From NCBI GenBank assembly GCA_963573385.1, contig CAUYLG010065734.1, forward strand, positions 54,865 through 118,864: a stretch of DNA of 64,000 nt, read 5' to 3'. This DNA is from Cacajao melanocephalus (Eukaryota; Chordata; Mammalia; Primates; Pitheciidae). The stretch's first letter is position 1; the number at the start of each line of letters is the position of its first letter. The notes below the pieces were generated by a model. The model saw nothing but the letters and a program-made list of their open reading frames with translations, made no database searches and was not told where the DNA came from. The position numbers were made by a program, and so were the translations under genes. This document shows positions 53,985 to 64,000 of the stretch, one piece after another.

Positions 53985-54152
53985 AAGCCATGGGGACTTG
54001 GAGAGGTCACACCAGCTACCCAAGCCTGTTTCTTTGGCTGTGAAATGAAGAAAGGAAGAGCACTTTATGCTGAGGTTTAAAGTAAGGATTGCAACTGAGT
54101 CATGTCCGTGAAGTAATGGGCACACCGTCTGCCCTCAATAAATGTTAGCTAT
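53985..54152 (+). repeat. MIR SINE, 3' part
   Basis: TTTGGCTGTGAAATGAAGAA, then AGTAATGGGCACACCGTCTG and CCCTCAATAAATGTTAGCTA match the MIR second half. Confidence 0.72.
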
Positions 54153-55140
54153 TTTTGTTGTTGTGACTGTTTTCTGGCCAGACCCATCCTTCAGGAAGAG
54201 GAAGTCTTGCTGAACAACCTTTCAATGAAATGGGAGTGGTCAGTTCTGCTCTTCTTTTGTTAGAAAGTGAGTCTCCCTTTTTTGTTTCAAAATGGGTTTC
54301 ACGGGAGGTGCCTGCGAGGCAGAGATGCCCCAGCCCTTCTTCTAGCTTGTCTGGAGGAAGCCGTTTGACTACAGCTCTGAGACCCGGCCCTGCGGTGGAC
54401 TCCTGGCCAGGTGTCACAGAGAAAGAACACCTTGGTCCCTCCCATCTGAACTGCCAGGGGAACTGCATTTGTGTTTTTTTGGGGGCTACCCACCAGGACA
54501 AAGTCATGAGCTTGAGGCTGGGGAAGCACCCAAGAGCCAGCACATTGCCGTGGTCAGGGGATCTGAGGCCCCTGTATGATCCAGGAGCACCAGTTCTAGA
54601 GCTTTCTAAAAGGATGAGGGAGAGAGGAAGGTTCCACATTGCTGAGCTTCAACTTTCATTCCCACTTCCGCCATGGAGGCTAATTCTTACATTTTCTTGC
54701 TGAGCGGCATTCAGCCTCCTGCACATCCGCGGTTCTCCTGTGCCCGCTCCCAGCGCCCCTACATTTGGCCTAAAGCAGTTAAACCTCTTAGCTGCCAAAA
54801 GACCTTGTAAGAACAATGAGAAACTGCTCCACGGTTTATTAAGAAACAAACAATAAAGTCTTCCACAAAAAAACAGCAATAAAAAAACCACTTAAAATGA
54901 TATCCTTTCCTTGGTAGGGTGTAAGCTCATATTTAAACCATACAGTGCCCCAGCAGGGTCACAGGTGGGGGTCAGGTCCCTGCCTCAGCCTCTTCCCACC
55001 CCTGGCCGGCCCCCAGCGGCCCCACTTTTACCTCTACTGTGTCTTCTGGGGCTTTGCAGAGTGTCCTGTAAAACATGTTCCGAAGACCCAGGCAGACAAA
55101 GCTCCCAATGGGACCACTGCTGTAAGAATAGTAAACACTT
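54153..55140. other. unique sequence, no gene seen
   Basis: No repeat or exon is supported. The two frames of about 160 codons at 54145-54639 (antisense) and 54230-54703 (sense) are largely opposite each other. Confidence 0.4.
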
Positions 55141-55427
55141 GGCTGGGCGCGGTGGCTCACGCCTGTCATCCCAGCACTTTGGGAGGCTGAGGAGGGTGGA
55201 TCACGAGGTCAGGAGCTCAAGACCAGCCTGACCAAGATGGTGAAACCTGGCTCTACTGAAAATACAAAAATTAGCCAGGCATGGTGGTCGGTGCCTGTAA
55301 TCCCAGCGACTCGAGAGGCTGAGGCAGGAGATTTGCTTGACTTGGGAGGCGGAGGTAGCAGTGAGCTGGGATTGTGCCACTGCACTCTAGCCTGGGAGAC
55401 AGAGCAAGGCTCCATCTCAAAAAAAGA
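55141..55427 (+). mobile_element. full-length Alu with target duplication
   Basis: From GGCTGGGCGCGGTGGCTCAC to CATCTCAAAAAAAG. AGTAAACACT before and AGTGAACACT after form the target duplication with one change. Low divergence in the left arm. Confidence 0.96.
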
Positions 55428-55442
55428 AAAGTGAACACTCTA

Positions 55443-55532
55443 GCTGGGCATGGTGGTGCTGCAGTGAGCTATGATGGCACCATGGCACTCCAGCCTGGGT
55501 GACGGATTGAAACCCTATCTGTTAAAAAAAAA
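55443..55532 (+). mobile_element. rearranged Alu: 5' start joined to 3' end
   Basis: GCTGGGCATGGTGGTGCTGC jumps from the Alu start to the right-arm end (GCAGTGAGCTATGATGGC, CACTCCAGCCTGGGTGAC). About 200 bases are missing between them. Confidence 0.82.

Positions 55533-55595
<63 letters not shown>
55533..55595. repeat. (CA)n(TA)n microsatellite
   Basis: About 24 CA dinucleotides and then about seven TA dinucleotides, growing from the tail of the preceding Alu fragment. Confidence 0.96.
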
Positions 55596-55862
55596 GTGCC
55601 AGGTGAAGTGGCTCACACCTGTAATCCCAGCCTGGGCAACATGGTGAGACACCATCTTTATCAAAAATACACACACACACACAAAAGCTGGATGTGGTGG
55701 TGCGCACCTGTGGTCCCAGCTTCTTGGGAGGCTGAGGTGGGAGGATCATTGAGCCTGAGAGGTGGAGGTTGCAGTGAGCCGAGATGGCGCCAGTGCACTC
55801 CAGCCTGGGCAACAGAGGGAGAACCTGCCTCTGTAAATAAGTAAATAAATCAATAAATAAAT
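55596..55862 (+). mobile_element. Alu with internal deletion, internal (CA)n and (AAAT)n tail
   Basis: TGCCAGGTGAAGTGGCTCAC jumps from CTGTAATCCCAGC to CTGGGCAACATGG, so part of the left arm is deleted. A second (CA)n lies in the linker (55668-55683). The tail is AAAT/AATC repeats. Confidence 0.9.
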
Positions 55863-57415
55863 GCATGTATATGTATTTAAAACAGTGGCGAACCCTCCAG
55901 CTGCTTCACAGGGGCTGCCCAGAGGCATTCAACATTGCACTTTTTAAATTTCAGGGCCTGAAATCACTGCAGCTCTGAGTTTTAAAGCAGTTTGTGGTGG
56001 AACGACTCCTGTCCATCACCCACACGCTGTGTCGGAGGGGGCAGTGCAGTCTTCTGAAGTGTCTTTGGACTGAATGTTGGTTCAAGTCACCATCCAGAAA
56101 CTTCTGGCACCACTCTAGGCAGAGAAAGGCAATGGCAGACCTGGGCCCCGGAGCCTCTGTGACCGTCCCGGTCAAGATGGGTAGAAGCAAAGTGAGCCTG
56201 TGATGGCTGAAGGCGCTCGCCCACCCCAAGACGGGTTTCATTCAGACCCCAAAGCTGACTTCCTATCTGAGGTTCGGAAGAGATGAACACGCTTTACGAA
56301 GCAGAAGTTGACCTCCTGGGTGAGAGCACAGATCATCCTTTTAAAGGAAGGCTTTGCGATATTGTGTTGTAACTTGATAAAAATTCACTCTCCTTGGCTC
56401 CTGGGATGGGGTGCAGGCTCAGGCACCCCTGCATTGTCTGTCTATGCCTGGGGCAAATCGCCACCCATTCATGGCCTATGTCACCATCACCGTTGGTGCT
56501 CCCAGGGCACGGTGGGCCAGGAGTCTGGGTGGGCGTCTCAGGAGGCCCCTGGGTGCTGGCTGGTACTGTGCTCCTCTCTGGAGTTCGGGGTTTTCTTCCA
56601 GCCTTGTCCCGGTTGTTGACAGAACTCAGTTCCTCAGGGCTATAGTGCTGAGATCCCACTTCCCTGCTGGCTGTGGGCGGGGGCTGCCGTCCACCCTGGA
56701 GACTGCCTGTGGGTCCTTGCCATGAGGCCACCATGGGAAGCTCACAGTGGGGATCGTTTTTGCTTTCTTCTAGGACAGCAGGACACGTCTCTCTGACTAC
56801 TGTCTCAAGCCTCTAGACTCCTTTCTAAGAGTTCTTCTGATTAGCACAGGCCCAAGCAGGACCCTTTCCCTTTGGAGCACTCTGCTGATTAGGGACCCGA
56901 TAACATTGTCATGCATCCCTGTGGCCGTGTGACGTGACACGATCCTGGGGGTGATGCCCACTTGCCTCCAGGGTCTCCCTGCACTTGAGTGGGGCACCGT
57001 ATGAGGGCGTGAGACATGGGGGCTGGCCTTAGAATTTTGCCTGCCACAGTCCCTGGGGGGAGGGGGCCTCGTGGGGTGGTAAGGGAGGGGTTCCCCTTGA
57101 CATGGAGGTGAGGGAAGGAGGGGCTGTGCCTTGTGTGGGGAGCAGGTTCAAGTCCCCACATTGGCCTCTCTCATGCGACTCGAACTGTGGGTTGCCCTGG
57201 CCTCTGGACCCATGTGTCCTGGTCCTTCTTCATGAGGGTCAGCACACACATCGGGACTCTGCTCTATGTCTGCCTCCCAGTAGAGGCGGTGGGTGTGGTT
57301 TGGACTCTGAGTGGGCTAGAAGTTACTAGGGAGGCTCCGAGAAAGCTTTCCTGCAACGCATGGCTTGATCCAGTCTGAGGGATGAGTGGTGTCCGTCAGT
57401 GAGAAAGGAGGAAAC
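55863..57415. other. unique stretch, no gene supported
   Basis: GC-rich unique DNA. Frames of up to 133 codons overlap on both strands near 56,300-56,740. No exon or repeat is recognised. Confidence 0.4.
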
Positions 57416-57520
57416 AGGTGCCCCAGGCTTTGGGACAAGCGGCCCAGGCTCAGAAATAGGTGGCCCAGGCTTAAGGATAAGTGCTCCAGGCTCTGAGACA
57501 GGTGGCCCAGGCTTGGGGAC
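57416..57520. repeat. 21-bp minisatellite, five units
   Basis: Units start at 57416, 57437, 57458, 57479 and 57500, all exactly 21 bases, with CCAGGCT near the middle. Because 21 is seven codons, two minus-strand frames stay open across it and show a seven-residue Pro-Gly or Ser-Leu rich period. Confidence 0.95.
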
Positions 57521-58561
57521 GGGCTGAGCAAAGGTGCTGTGAGGGATGAGCATGCAGGTTTGGGAGCCGGGGATGGGAGGGCCTCCCTGGGGTGGATGGA
57601 GGGCCCCTGGCTTGGGTGGTCTCTCCTCTGGTCATGATGCTTCAGCACCATCGTGCCAGCCTGGGGGCCTCTGTTGGATGGTGCACTGTGTGCTGTTCCA
57701 GAGACTAGGCACAGGCGCTCTCTGCCAGGCTCCGACACTCTCACTAGATGCTTTTATTAACTCATTTTTAAAAGTAATCGGGAGGCTACTCTACTTGTGG
57801 AATGAGTTAAAGAAGGCCCAGTCCAGGGTTCCATGGTGGTGAACGGGCCCTGAGCATGTAGGGAGGGAGCCACTGCTTGGGTTTCTGGTGAGTTTCCTGG
57901 AGGCACTTAGGAATGAGCTGGAAAGACTTTTTTAAAAAAATTAAATTCAGCAGGGTCATGCTGACCGTCCAGACTCCGTCACCACCTAGCAGCCATCAAG
58001 TCTCTGCTGAGTGGTACCAATCTCAGCCTGCTTTTTGCCCTGAACTCTCCTGGGAGAAGGAGCCAGGGATGGGGTGGGAGAAGGTGTCACCCTGGGGCAC
58101 ATGGAGGCTTGGCATCTTCACTTGCTTGCCTGGAACCTTGGCCCAATGATGCCCTTTCTCTGAGGTATGGTTTCTCGCTCATAAGATGGGGATGGCACAG
58201 ACCTCAAAGGGATGCTGGATAAAAAAAAATATGTGCTGACCTTCATGAAGAAGGACCAGGTAAGGACCTGGTAAAGGATACTGGTAAAAAGTGACACAGT
58301 GTCAAAAACAAGCGCTTTTTTGTGTCAAAGAGTTTAATTCACGAAAAGAAAACAGCTTACAATAAGTCATTCGAAAAGCATGGTCACGTTTGCCTTTTAT
58401 ACCTGCGTATGTACACCTGTGTGTTGTGAGTCAATACAGGGACAGACATGCTCTCATAATATATTCTCAGTGTTGTCCTGTACAGGGGTTTTCCTGCTGT
58501 ATGCTTCCATTCACTGAAAAAGACTTGTTGATGATGCATCTTAAGAGAAAGCATGTTTACG
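57521..58561. other. unique sequence, possible weak MIR
   Basis: A MIR-like stretch may lie at about 58,140-58,250 (CCTTTCTCTGAGGTATGGTT, CATAAGATGGGGATGGCACA). No exon is seen. Confidence 0.4.
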
Positions 58562-58829
58562 TTTGCCTTTAAAAAACCTGTATTTAAGGTTCAGGATACA
58601 TGTGCAAGTTTGTGACACAGGTAAACCAGTGTCATGGGGGTTTGTTGTACAGGTTATGTAGTTGTTTCTCCTGATCTTCTCCCTCCTCCCACCCTCACCC
58701 TCTGAGAGGCCCCAGTATGTGTTGTTTCCCTCTGTGTCCATGTGTTCTCATCATTCAGCTCCTACTTGTGAGAACGTACAGTATTGGTTTTTTTTTGTTT
58801 CTGAGTTAGTTTGCTAAGAATAATGACAT
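58562..58829 (-). mobile_element. L1 3' end, antisense, cut by the minisatellite
   Basis: TAAGGTTCAGGATACATGTG, GGGGGTTTGTTGTACAGGTT, CCCTCTGTGTCCATGTGTTC, TCATCATTCAGCTCCTACTT and GAGTTAGTTTGCTAAGAATA are reversed L1 3' sequence. The match stops at about 58829, where the tandem array starts. Confidence 0.88.
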
Positions 58830-61800
58830 TAAGGTAATGTCATTGGCAGGGGATACCATTAAGAGGTGATGTCATGGGGGGGTTGCCACAGGGAGGTGAT
58901 GTCAAGGGGTGGTGATGTCATGGGTGATGTCATGGGGGAGAAGATGTCATGGGAGGTGATGTCATAGGGTGGTGCTGCAATGTGGGAAGTGATGACATGA
59001 AGAGATAATGTCATGGGTTGCTGATGTCATGTGGTGATGATGCAATTTGGGAGGTGACGCCATGGGGCTATGATGCAATGGGAGGTGATGTCATATGGAG
59101 GTGATGTCATGAGGAGGTGATGCATGGAGACATGATGTCATGGGGTAGTGATGCCATGTGGGAGAGGATGCCATGGGGAGATGATGCAATGGGGGTGATG
59201 TCATAGGGAGGTGATGTCATGTTTAGTAATGTTTGGGGGAGGTGATGTTGTAAGGAGATGATGTCATGCGGGAGGTGATGTCATGGGGAGGTGATGCCAT
59301 GGGAAGGTGACACTATGGGGGTGATGTCATAGGGAAGTGATATCATGGGGTGGTGATGCAATGTGGGAGATGATGTCATGGGGAGATGATGCAATGGGGG
59401 TGATGTCATAGGGAGGTGATGTCATGTTTAGTAATGTTGGGGGAGGTGATGTCATAAGGAAATGATGTCATGGGGGAGGTGATGTCACGGGGGAGGTGAT
59501 GTCATGGGGAGGTGATGCCATGGGAAGGTGATGCTATGGGGGGTGATATCGTAGGGAAGTGATATCATGGGGTGGTGATGCAATGTGGGAGATGATGTAA
59601 AGGGAGGTGATGTTATGGGGAAGTGATGTCATGAGGGAGGTGATGTCATGGGGAGGTGATCTCATGGGGAGATGATGTCATGGTGGAGGTGATATCAAGG
59701 GAGTTGATGTCATGGGGAGGTGAAATAACAGGGAGGTGATGTCATAAGGAGGTGATGTTATTTTGGGGTGATATCATGGAGAGGTGATGTCATAAGCTGG
59801 TGAAATCATAGGGGAAGTGATGTCATGAGTGAGGTGACATCGTGGAAGTGATCTCATGGGGAGAAGATGTCATGGTGGAGATGATGTCATGAAAGGGGTG
59901 ATGCCATTAAGAAGTGATGTCATTGGGTGGTGATACATGTGGAGGTGATGTCAAGGGGGGTGTTGTAATGGAGAGGTGATGTTATGGGAAGATGATGTCA
60001 TGGGTGAGGTGATGTCACGAGGAGGTGATGTCATGAAAGGTGATGTCATTGGGCAATGATGTCATGGAAAGGTGACATCATACGGAGGTGATTTCATGGG
60101 ATGGTGATATCTTGGGTGAGGTAATGTCATGGGGAGGTGATGTCATGGTGAAGTGGTGTCATACTGAGATGATGTCATGGGTAGGTGATGTCATGGGAAG
60201 GTGATGTCATAGGCGGTGATGTCATGGGGTGATGATATCATGGAGAGGTGATCTCATGAGAGGTGATGCCATGGGAGATGACATTATGGGTGAGGTGTTG
60301 TCATAGGAAGGTGATGTCACGGGGAGGTGGTGTCATTGATGAGGTGATGTCACAGGGAGGTGATGTCATGTGATGATTTCACGGGGTGGTGATTTCATGG
60401 GAGGTGACCTCATGGGTTGATGATGTCACAGAGAGGTGATGTCATTGGATGATAATGTCATGGAAAGGTGATGTAATGGGGAGGTGACGCCATGGGAAGA
60501 TGATGACACGAGGAGATGATGTCATGGAAAAGGGATGTCATGGGGCCATGATGTCATGGGGAGGTGATGTCATGGGTGGTGATGTCATTGGACAATGATG
60601 TCATGAGGAGCTGATGTCATGGGGAAGGGAAGTCATGGGGTGGTGATGTCATGGGAGATGATGTCACGGAAGGTGATATCAAGAGGTGATGTCATGGAGA
60701 GGTGAGGTCATGGGGTGGTGATGTCATGGGGAGGTGATGTAATCAGTAGCTGATGTCATGGGGAGGTGATGACATGGGGCGATGATATCATTGGTAGGTG
60801 ATGTCATGAGAGGTGATGTCATGGGGTATGATGTTATGAGGGAGGTGTCATAGGAAGGCAATGTCATGGGAAGGTGATGTCATGGAAAGGTGATGTCATG
60901 AGGTGTTGATATCATGGGGTGATGATGTCATAGGGAGGTGAGGTAATGGTAGGTTATGTCATGGGAGATGATGTTATGGGGGAGGTATTGTCATAGGAAG
61001 GTGATGTCATGTGGAGGTGATGTCACTGGAGGTGATTTCATGGGGTGATGATGTCAAGGGGAGGTGATGTCATGGGGCGATGATGTCATGGGGAAGTGAT
61101 TTCATTTGGTGGTGATGTCTTGGGAGAGGAGATGTGATGGGGAGATGATGTCATGGGGCAATGATGTCATGGAGAGGTGATGTCTTGGGAGATGATATTA
61201 TGGGGGAGGTGTTGTCACAGGAAGGTGATATCATGAGGAGGTGATGTTATGGGGTGATGATTTCATGGGGTGGTAATGTCAAGGGAGGTGATGTGGGTTG
61301 ATGATGTCATGGGGTGTGATGTCATGGAGTGATGATGTCATGTGGTGATAATGTGATGGGGAGGTGACGTCATGGGGAGGTGATGTCATGGGGAGGTGAT
61401 GTCAGGGGAGGCAACAGGGGGTGATGATGTCATGGGGAGGTGATGTCATGGGTGGGTGATGTCATAGGGTGATGATGTGATGAAGAGGTGATGTCATCAG
61501 GAGGTGATGTCATGGGGAGGTGATGTCATGGGGTGATGATGTCATGGGGAGTTAGTGTCATGAGGAGGTGATGTCTTTGCGAGGTGATGTCATGGGGAGC
61601 TGATGTCATTCAGAGGTCATGTCATGGAAAATGATATCATTGGAGCTGAGCCATGGAGAGGTAATGTCATGGGAGGTGACGTCATGTCGTGATGATGTCA
61701 TAGGAGATGATGTCATGGGGAGGTGGTGTCATGGATAAGTGATGTCATTTGGGGGTGATGTCATGGAGAAGTGCCATCATGGGGTGGTGATGTCATTTAG

Positions 61801-64000
61801 GAAGTGATGTCATTAGGTAGGTGATGTCATGGGGAGGTGATCTTATGGGGAGATGATGTCATGGATGAGATGATGGCATGGGGGAGGTGAAGTCATGGGG
61901 AGGTGATGTTACAGGGGAGGTGATATCATGGAGAGGAAAGCCATTGGATGTTGATGGGTGAGGTGATGTCATGGGTGAGGTGATGTGATGAGGGAGGTGA
62001 TGATATAATAGGAGTGACATCATAGGGAGGTGATGTCAGGGGGAGGTGATGCCATGGGGAAGTGATGTCATGGGGGTGATGTCATTGGGAGGTAATATCA
62101 TGGGGAGATGATGTCATGGGAAGGTGATGCTATGGGGAGGTGATGCCATGGGGAGGTGATGCCATGGGGTGAAGATGTCATGGGGAGGTGATGTCACGGG
62201 GGAGTTGATGTCATGGGGAAGTGATGTCATAAGGAAGTGACATCATGGGGAGGTGATGCCATGCAGAAGTAATGTCATGGGGGAGGTAAGGCCATGGGGG
62301 AGATGATGTCATGGGAAAGGTGTAATGGGTGAGGTGATGTAATAGGTGAGGTGATGTAACGGTGTGGTGAAGTCATGTGGAGGTGATGTCATGGGAGAGG
62401 TGACGTCATGAGGCTGAGGTCATAGGCAGGTGATACCAGGGGGGTGATGTCATGGGAGATGATGTCATGGGAGAGGTGATGTCATAGGAAGGTGATGTCT
62501 TACAGAGGTGATGTCATAAAGAGGTGATGTCATGAGGAGGTGATGCATGGAGAGGTGATGTCATGGGGTAGTGATGCCATGGGAAGTGATGCTATGGGGG
62601 GTGATGTCATAGGGAAGTGATATCATGGGGTGGTGATGCAATGTGGGATATGATGCCAAGGGAGGTGATGTTATGGGGAAGTGATGTCATAAGGGAGGTG
62701 ATGTCATGGGGAGGTGATCTCATGGGGAGATGATGTCATGAGGTGGTGATGTCAATGGAGAGGTGATGTCATGGGAGATGATGTCATGGGGGAGGTGATA
62801 TCAAAGGGAGTTGATGTCATGGGAAGGTGATGTCATGGAAAAGTGATGTCATTAGGTAGGTGATGTCATGGGGAGGTGATCTTATGGGGAGATGATGTCA
62901 TGGATGAGATGGTGGCAGGGGGAGGTGATGTCATGGGGAAGTGATGTCATAGGGAGATGATGTCATGGAAAAGTGATGTCGTTAGGGGTGATGCCATGGG
63001 GTGGTGATGTCATTGGTGAAGTGACGTCATTAGGTAGGTGATGTCATGGGGAGGTGATCTGATGGGGAGATGATATCATGAGTGAGATGATGGCATGGGG
63101 GAGGTGATGTCATTGGGTGGTGATGCCATGGGGAGGTGATGTCATGGGGAGGTGATGTCATGGGGAGGTGATGCCATGGGGAGGTGATGTCATGGGTGGT
63201 GATGTCATGGGGTGGTGATGTCATGGGGAGGTGATGCCATGGGGAGGTGATGCCATGGGGAGGTGATGTCATGGGGAGGTGATGCCATGGGGAGGTGATG
63301 CCATGGGGAGGTGATGCCATGGGGAGGTGATGTCATGGGGAGGTGATGTCATGGGAGGTGATGTCATGGGGAGGTGATGTCATGGGAGGTGATGTCATGG
63401 GGAGGTGATGTCATGGGAGGTGATGTCATTGGGTGGTGATGCCATGGGGAGGTGATGCCATGGGGAGGTGATGTCATGGGTGGTGATGTCATGGGGAGGT
63501 GATGTCATGGGAGGTGATGTCATGGGAGGTGATGTCATGGGAGGTGATGTCATGGGGAGGTGATGTCATGGGAGGTGATGTCATGGGAGGTGATGTCATG
63601 GGAGGTGATGTCATGGGAGGTGATGTCATGGGAGGTGATGTCATGGGAGATGATATCATGAGTGAGATGATGTCACGGGAGGTGATGTCACGGGAGGTGA
63701 TGTCATGGGAGGTGATGTCATGGGTGGTGATGTCATGGGTGGTGATGTCATGGGAGGTGATGTCATGGGGAGGTGATGTCATGTTTAGTAATGTTCGGGG
63801 GAGGTGATGTTGTAAGGAGATGATGTCATGCGGGAGGTGATGTCATGGGGAGGTGATGCCATGGGAAGGTGACATTATGGGGGTGATGTCATAGGGAAGT
63901 GATATCATGGGGTGGTGATGCAATGTGGGAGATGATGTCATGGGGAGATGATGCAATGGGGGTGATGTCATAGGGAGGTGATGTCATGTTTAGTAATGTT
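58830..64000. repeat. large minisatellite, 15-16-bp unit, continues past window end
   Basis: A continuous tandem array of at least 5.17 kb, about 320 units by length. The main unit is GAGGTGATGTCATGGG (16 bases), and a 15-base form lacks one G. Common variants change TGTCAT to TGCCAT, TATCAT, TGCAAT or TGTCAC. The plus strand is G-rich and C-poor. The 58.8-63.1 kb part is diverged, with variants arranged in longer repeated blocks. The 63.12-63.78 kb part is nearly uniform. The open frames inside (63030-63320, 63489-63782, 63499-63807) are products of the repeat and not genes. Confidence 0.98.

Noticed and set aside
63499..63807. 102-codon open frame and its antisense partner as a gene
   Set aside because: Both are direct translations of a 15-16-base tandem repeat without stops. 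There is no promoter, signal or domain.
58830..64000. CRISPR-like array of short repeats
   Set aside because: There are no distinct spacers between conserved repeats. Units abut head to tail with graded variants, and the surrounding DNA is primate. It is a minisatellite.

Overview
The window is primate nuclear DNA, consistent with human. About twenty Alu copies, or recognisable parts of Alus, lie on both strands. They share the window with L1 3' ends, L2 and MIR fossils, and LTRs of the MaLR (THE1/MST and MLT1 types) and ERV1-like classes. I see no functional protein-coding gene, no CpG island, and no rRNA, tRNA or small-RNA gene. Most open frames are short, overlap one another on both strands, and lie in GC-rich unique DNA or inside repeats. 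The setting is intergenic or deep-intronic accessory DNA.

Layout. 1-8.6 kb: Alu pieces, a MaLR LTR split by a short Alu with a perfect target-site duplication, an LTR-like stretch with repeated CCAAT dyads, an MLT1 LTR and GC-rich unique DNA. 8.6-9.5 kb: a dispersed repeat carrying about 400 bp of (TCTA)/(ATCC) microsatellite. 9.5-21 kb: Alus, MIRs, MLT1 LTRs, one unnamed LTR and a long GC-rich unique stretch with a 27-bp minisatellite. 21-25 kb: L1 remnants, one of them split by two LTRs, one of which itself holds an Alu. 25-33 kb: unique DNA, an MLT1 LTR, a G-rich minisatellite and an Alu. 33.5-36.6 kb: an L1 fragment, an Alu, and a long retrocopy of UFM1 inserted in the Alu's A-tail. 37-48 kb: Alus, an ERV1-like LTR, three diverged copies of one unnamed repeat family, a 41-44-bp minisatellite present at two sites, and a MIR split by a MaLR LTR that is itself split by an Alu. 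48-58.5 kb: unique DNA, a MaLR LTR with an adjoining ATCC-type array, another MLT1 LTR, an Alu/CA-repeat cluster and a 21-bp minisatellite. 58.83 kb to the window end: one continuous minisatellite of at least 5.17 kb built on a 15-16-bp unit.

The gene-derived feature is the UFM1 retrocopy. It keeps 78 codons, then has a one-base insertion, and it has lost the terminal glycine needed for conjugation. The most unusual structure is the terminal minisatellite. It starts directly in an L1 3' end, has nested higher-order repeats, and its last 218 bp match a segment 4,562 bp upstream with only two differences. Repeat family names come from recall of family consensus sequences, not from a database search.
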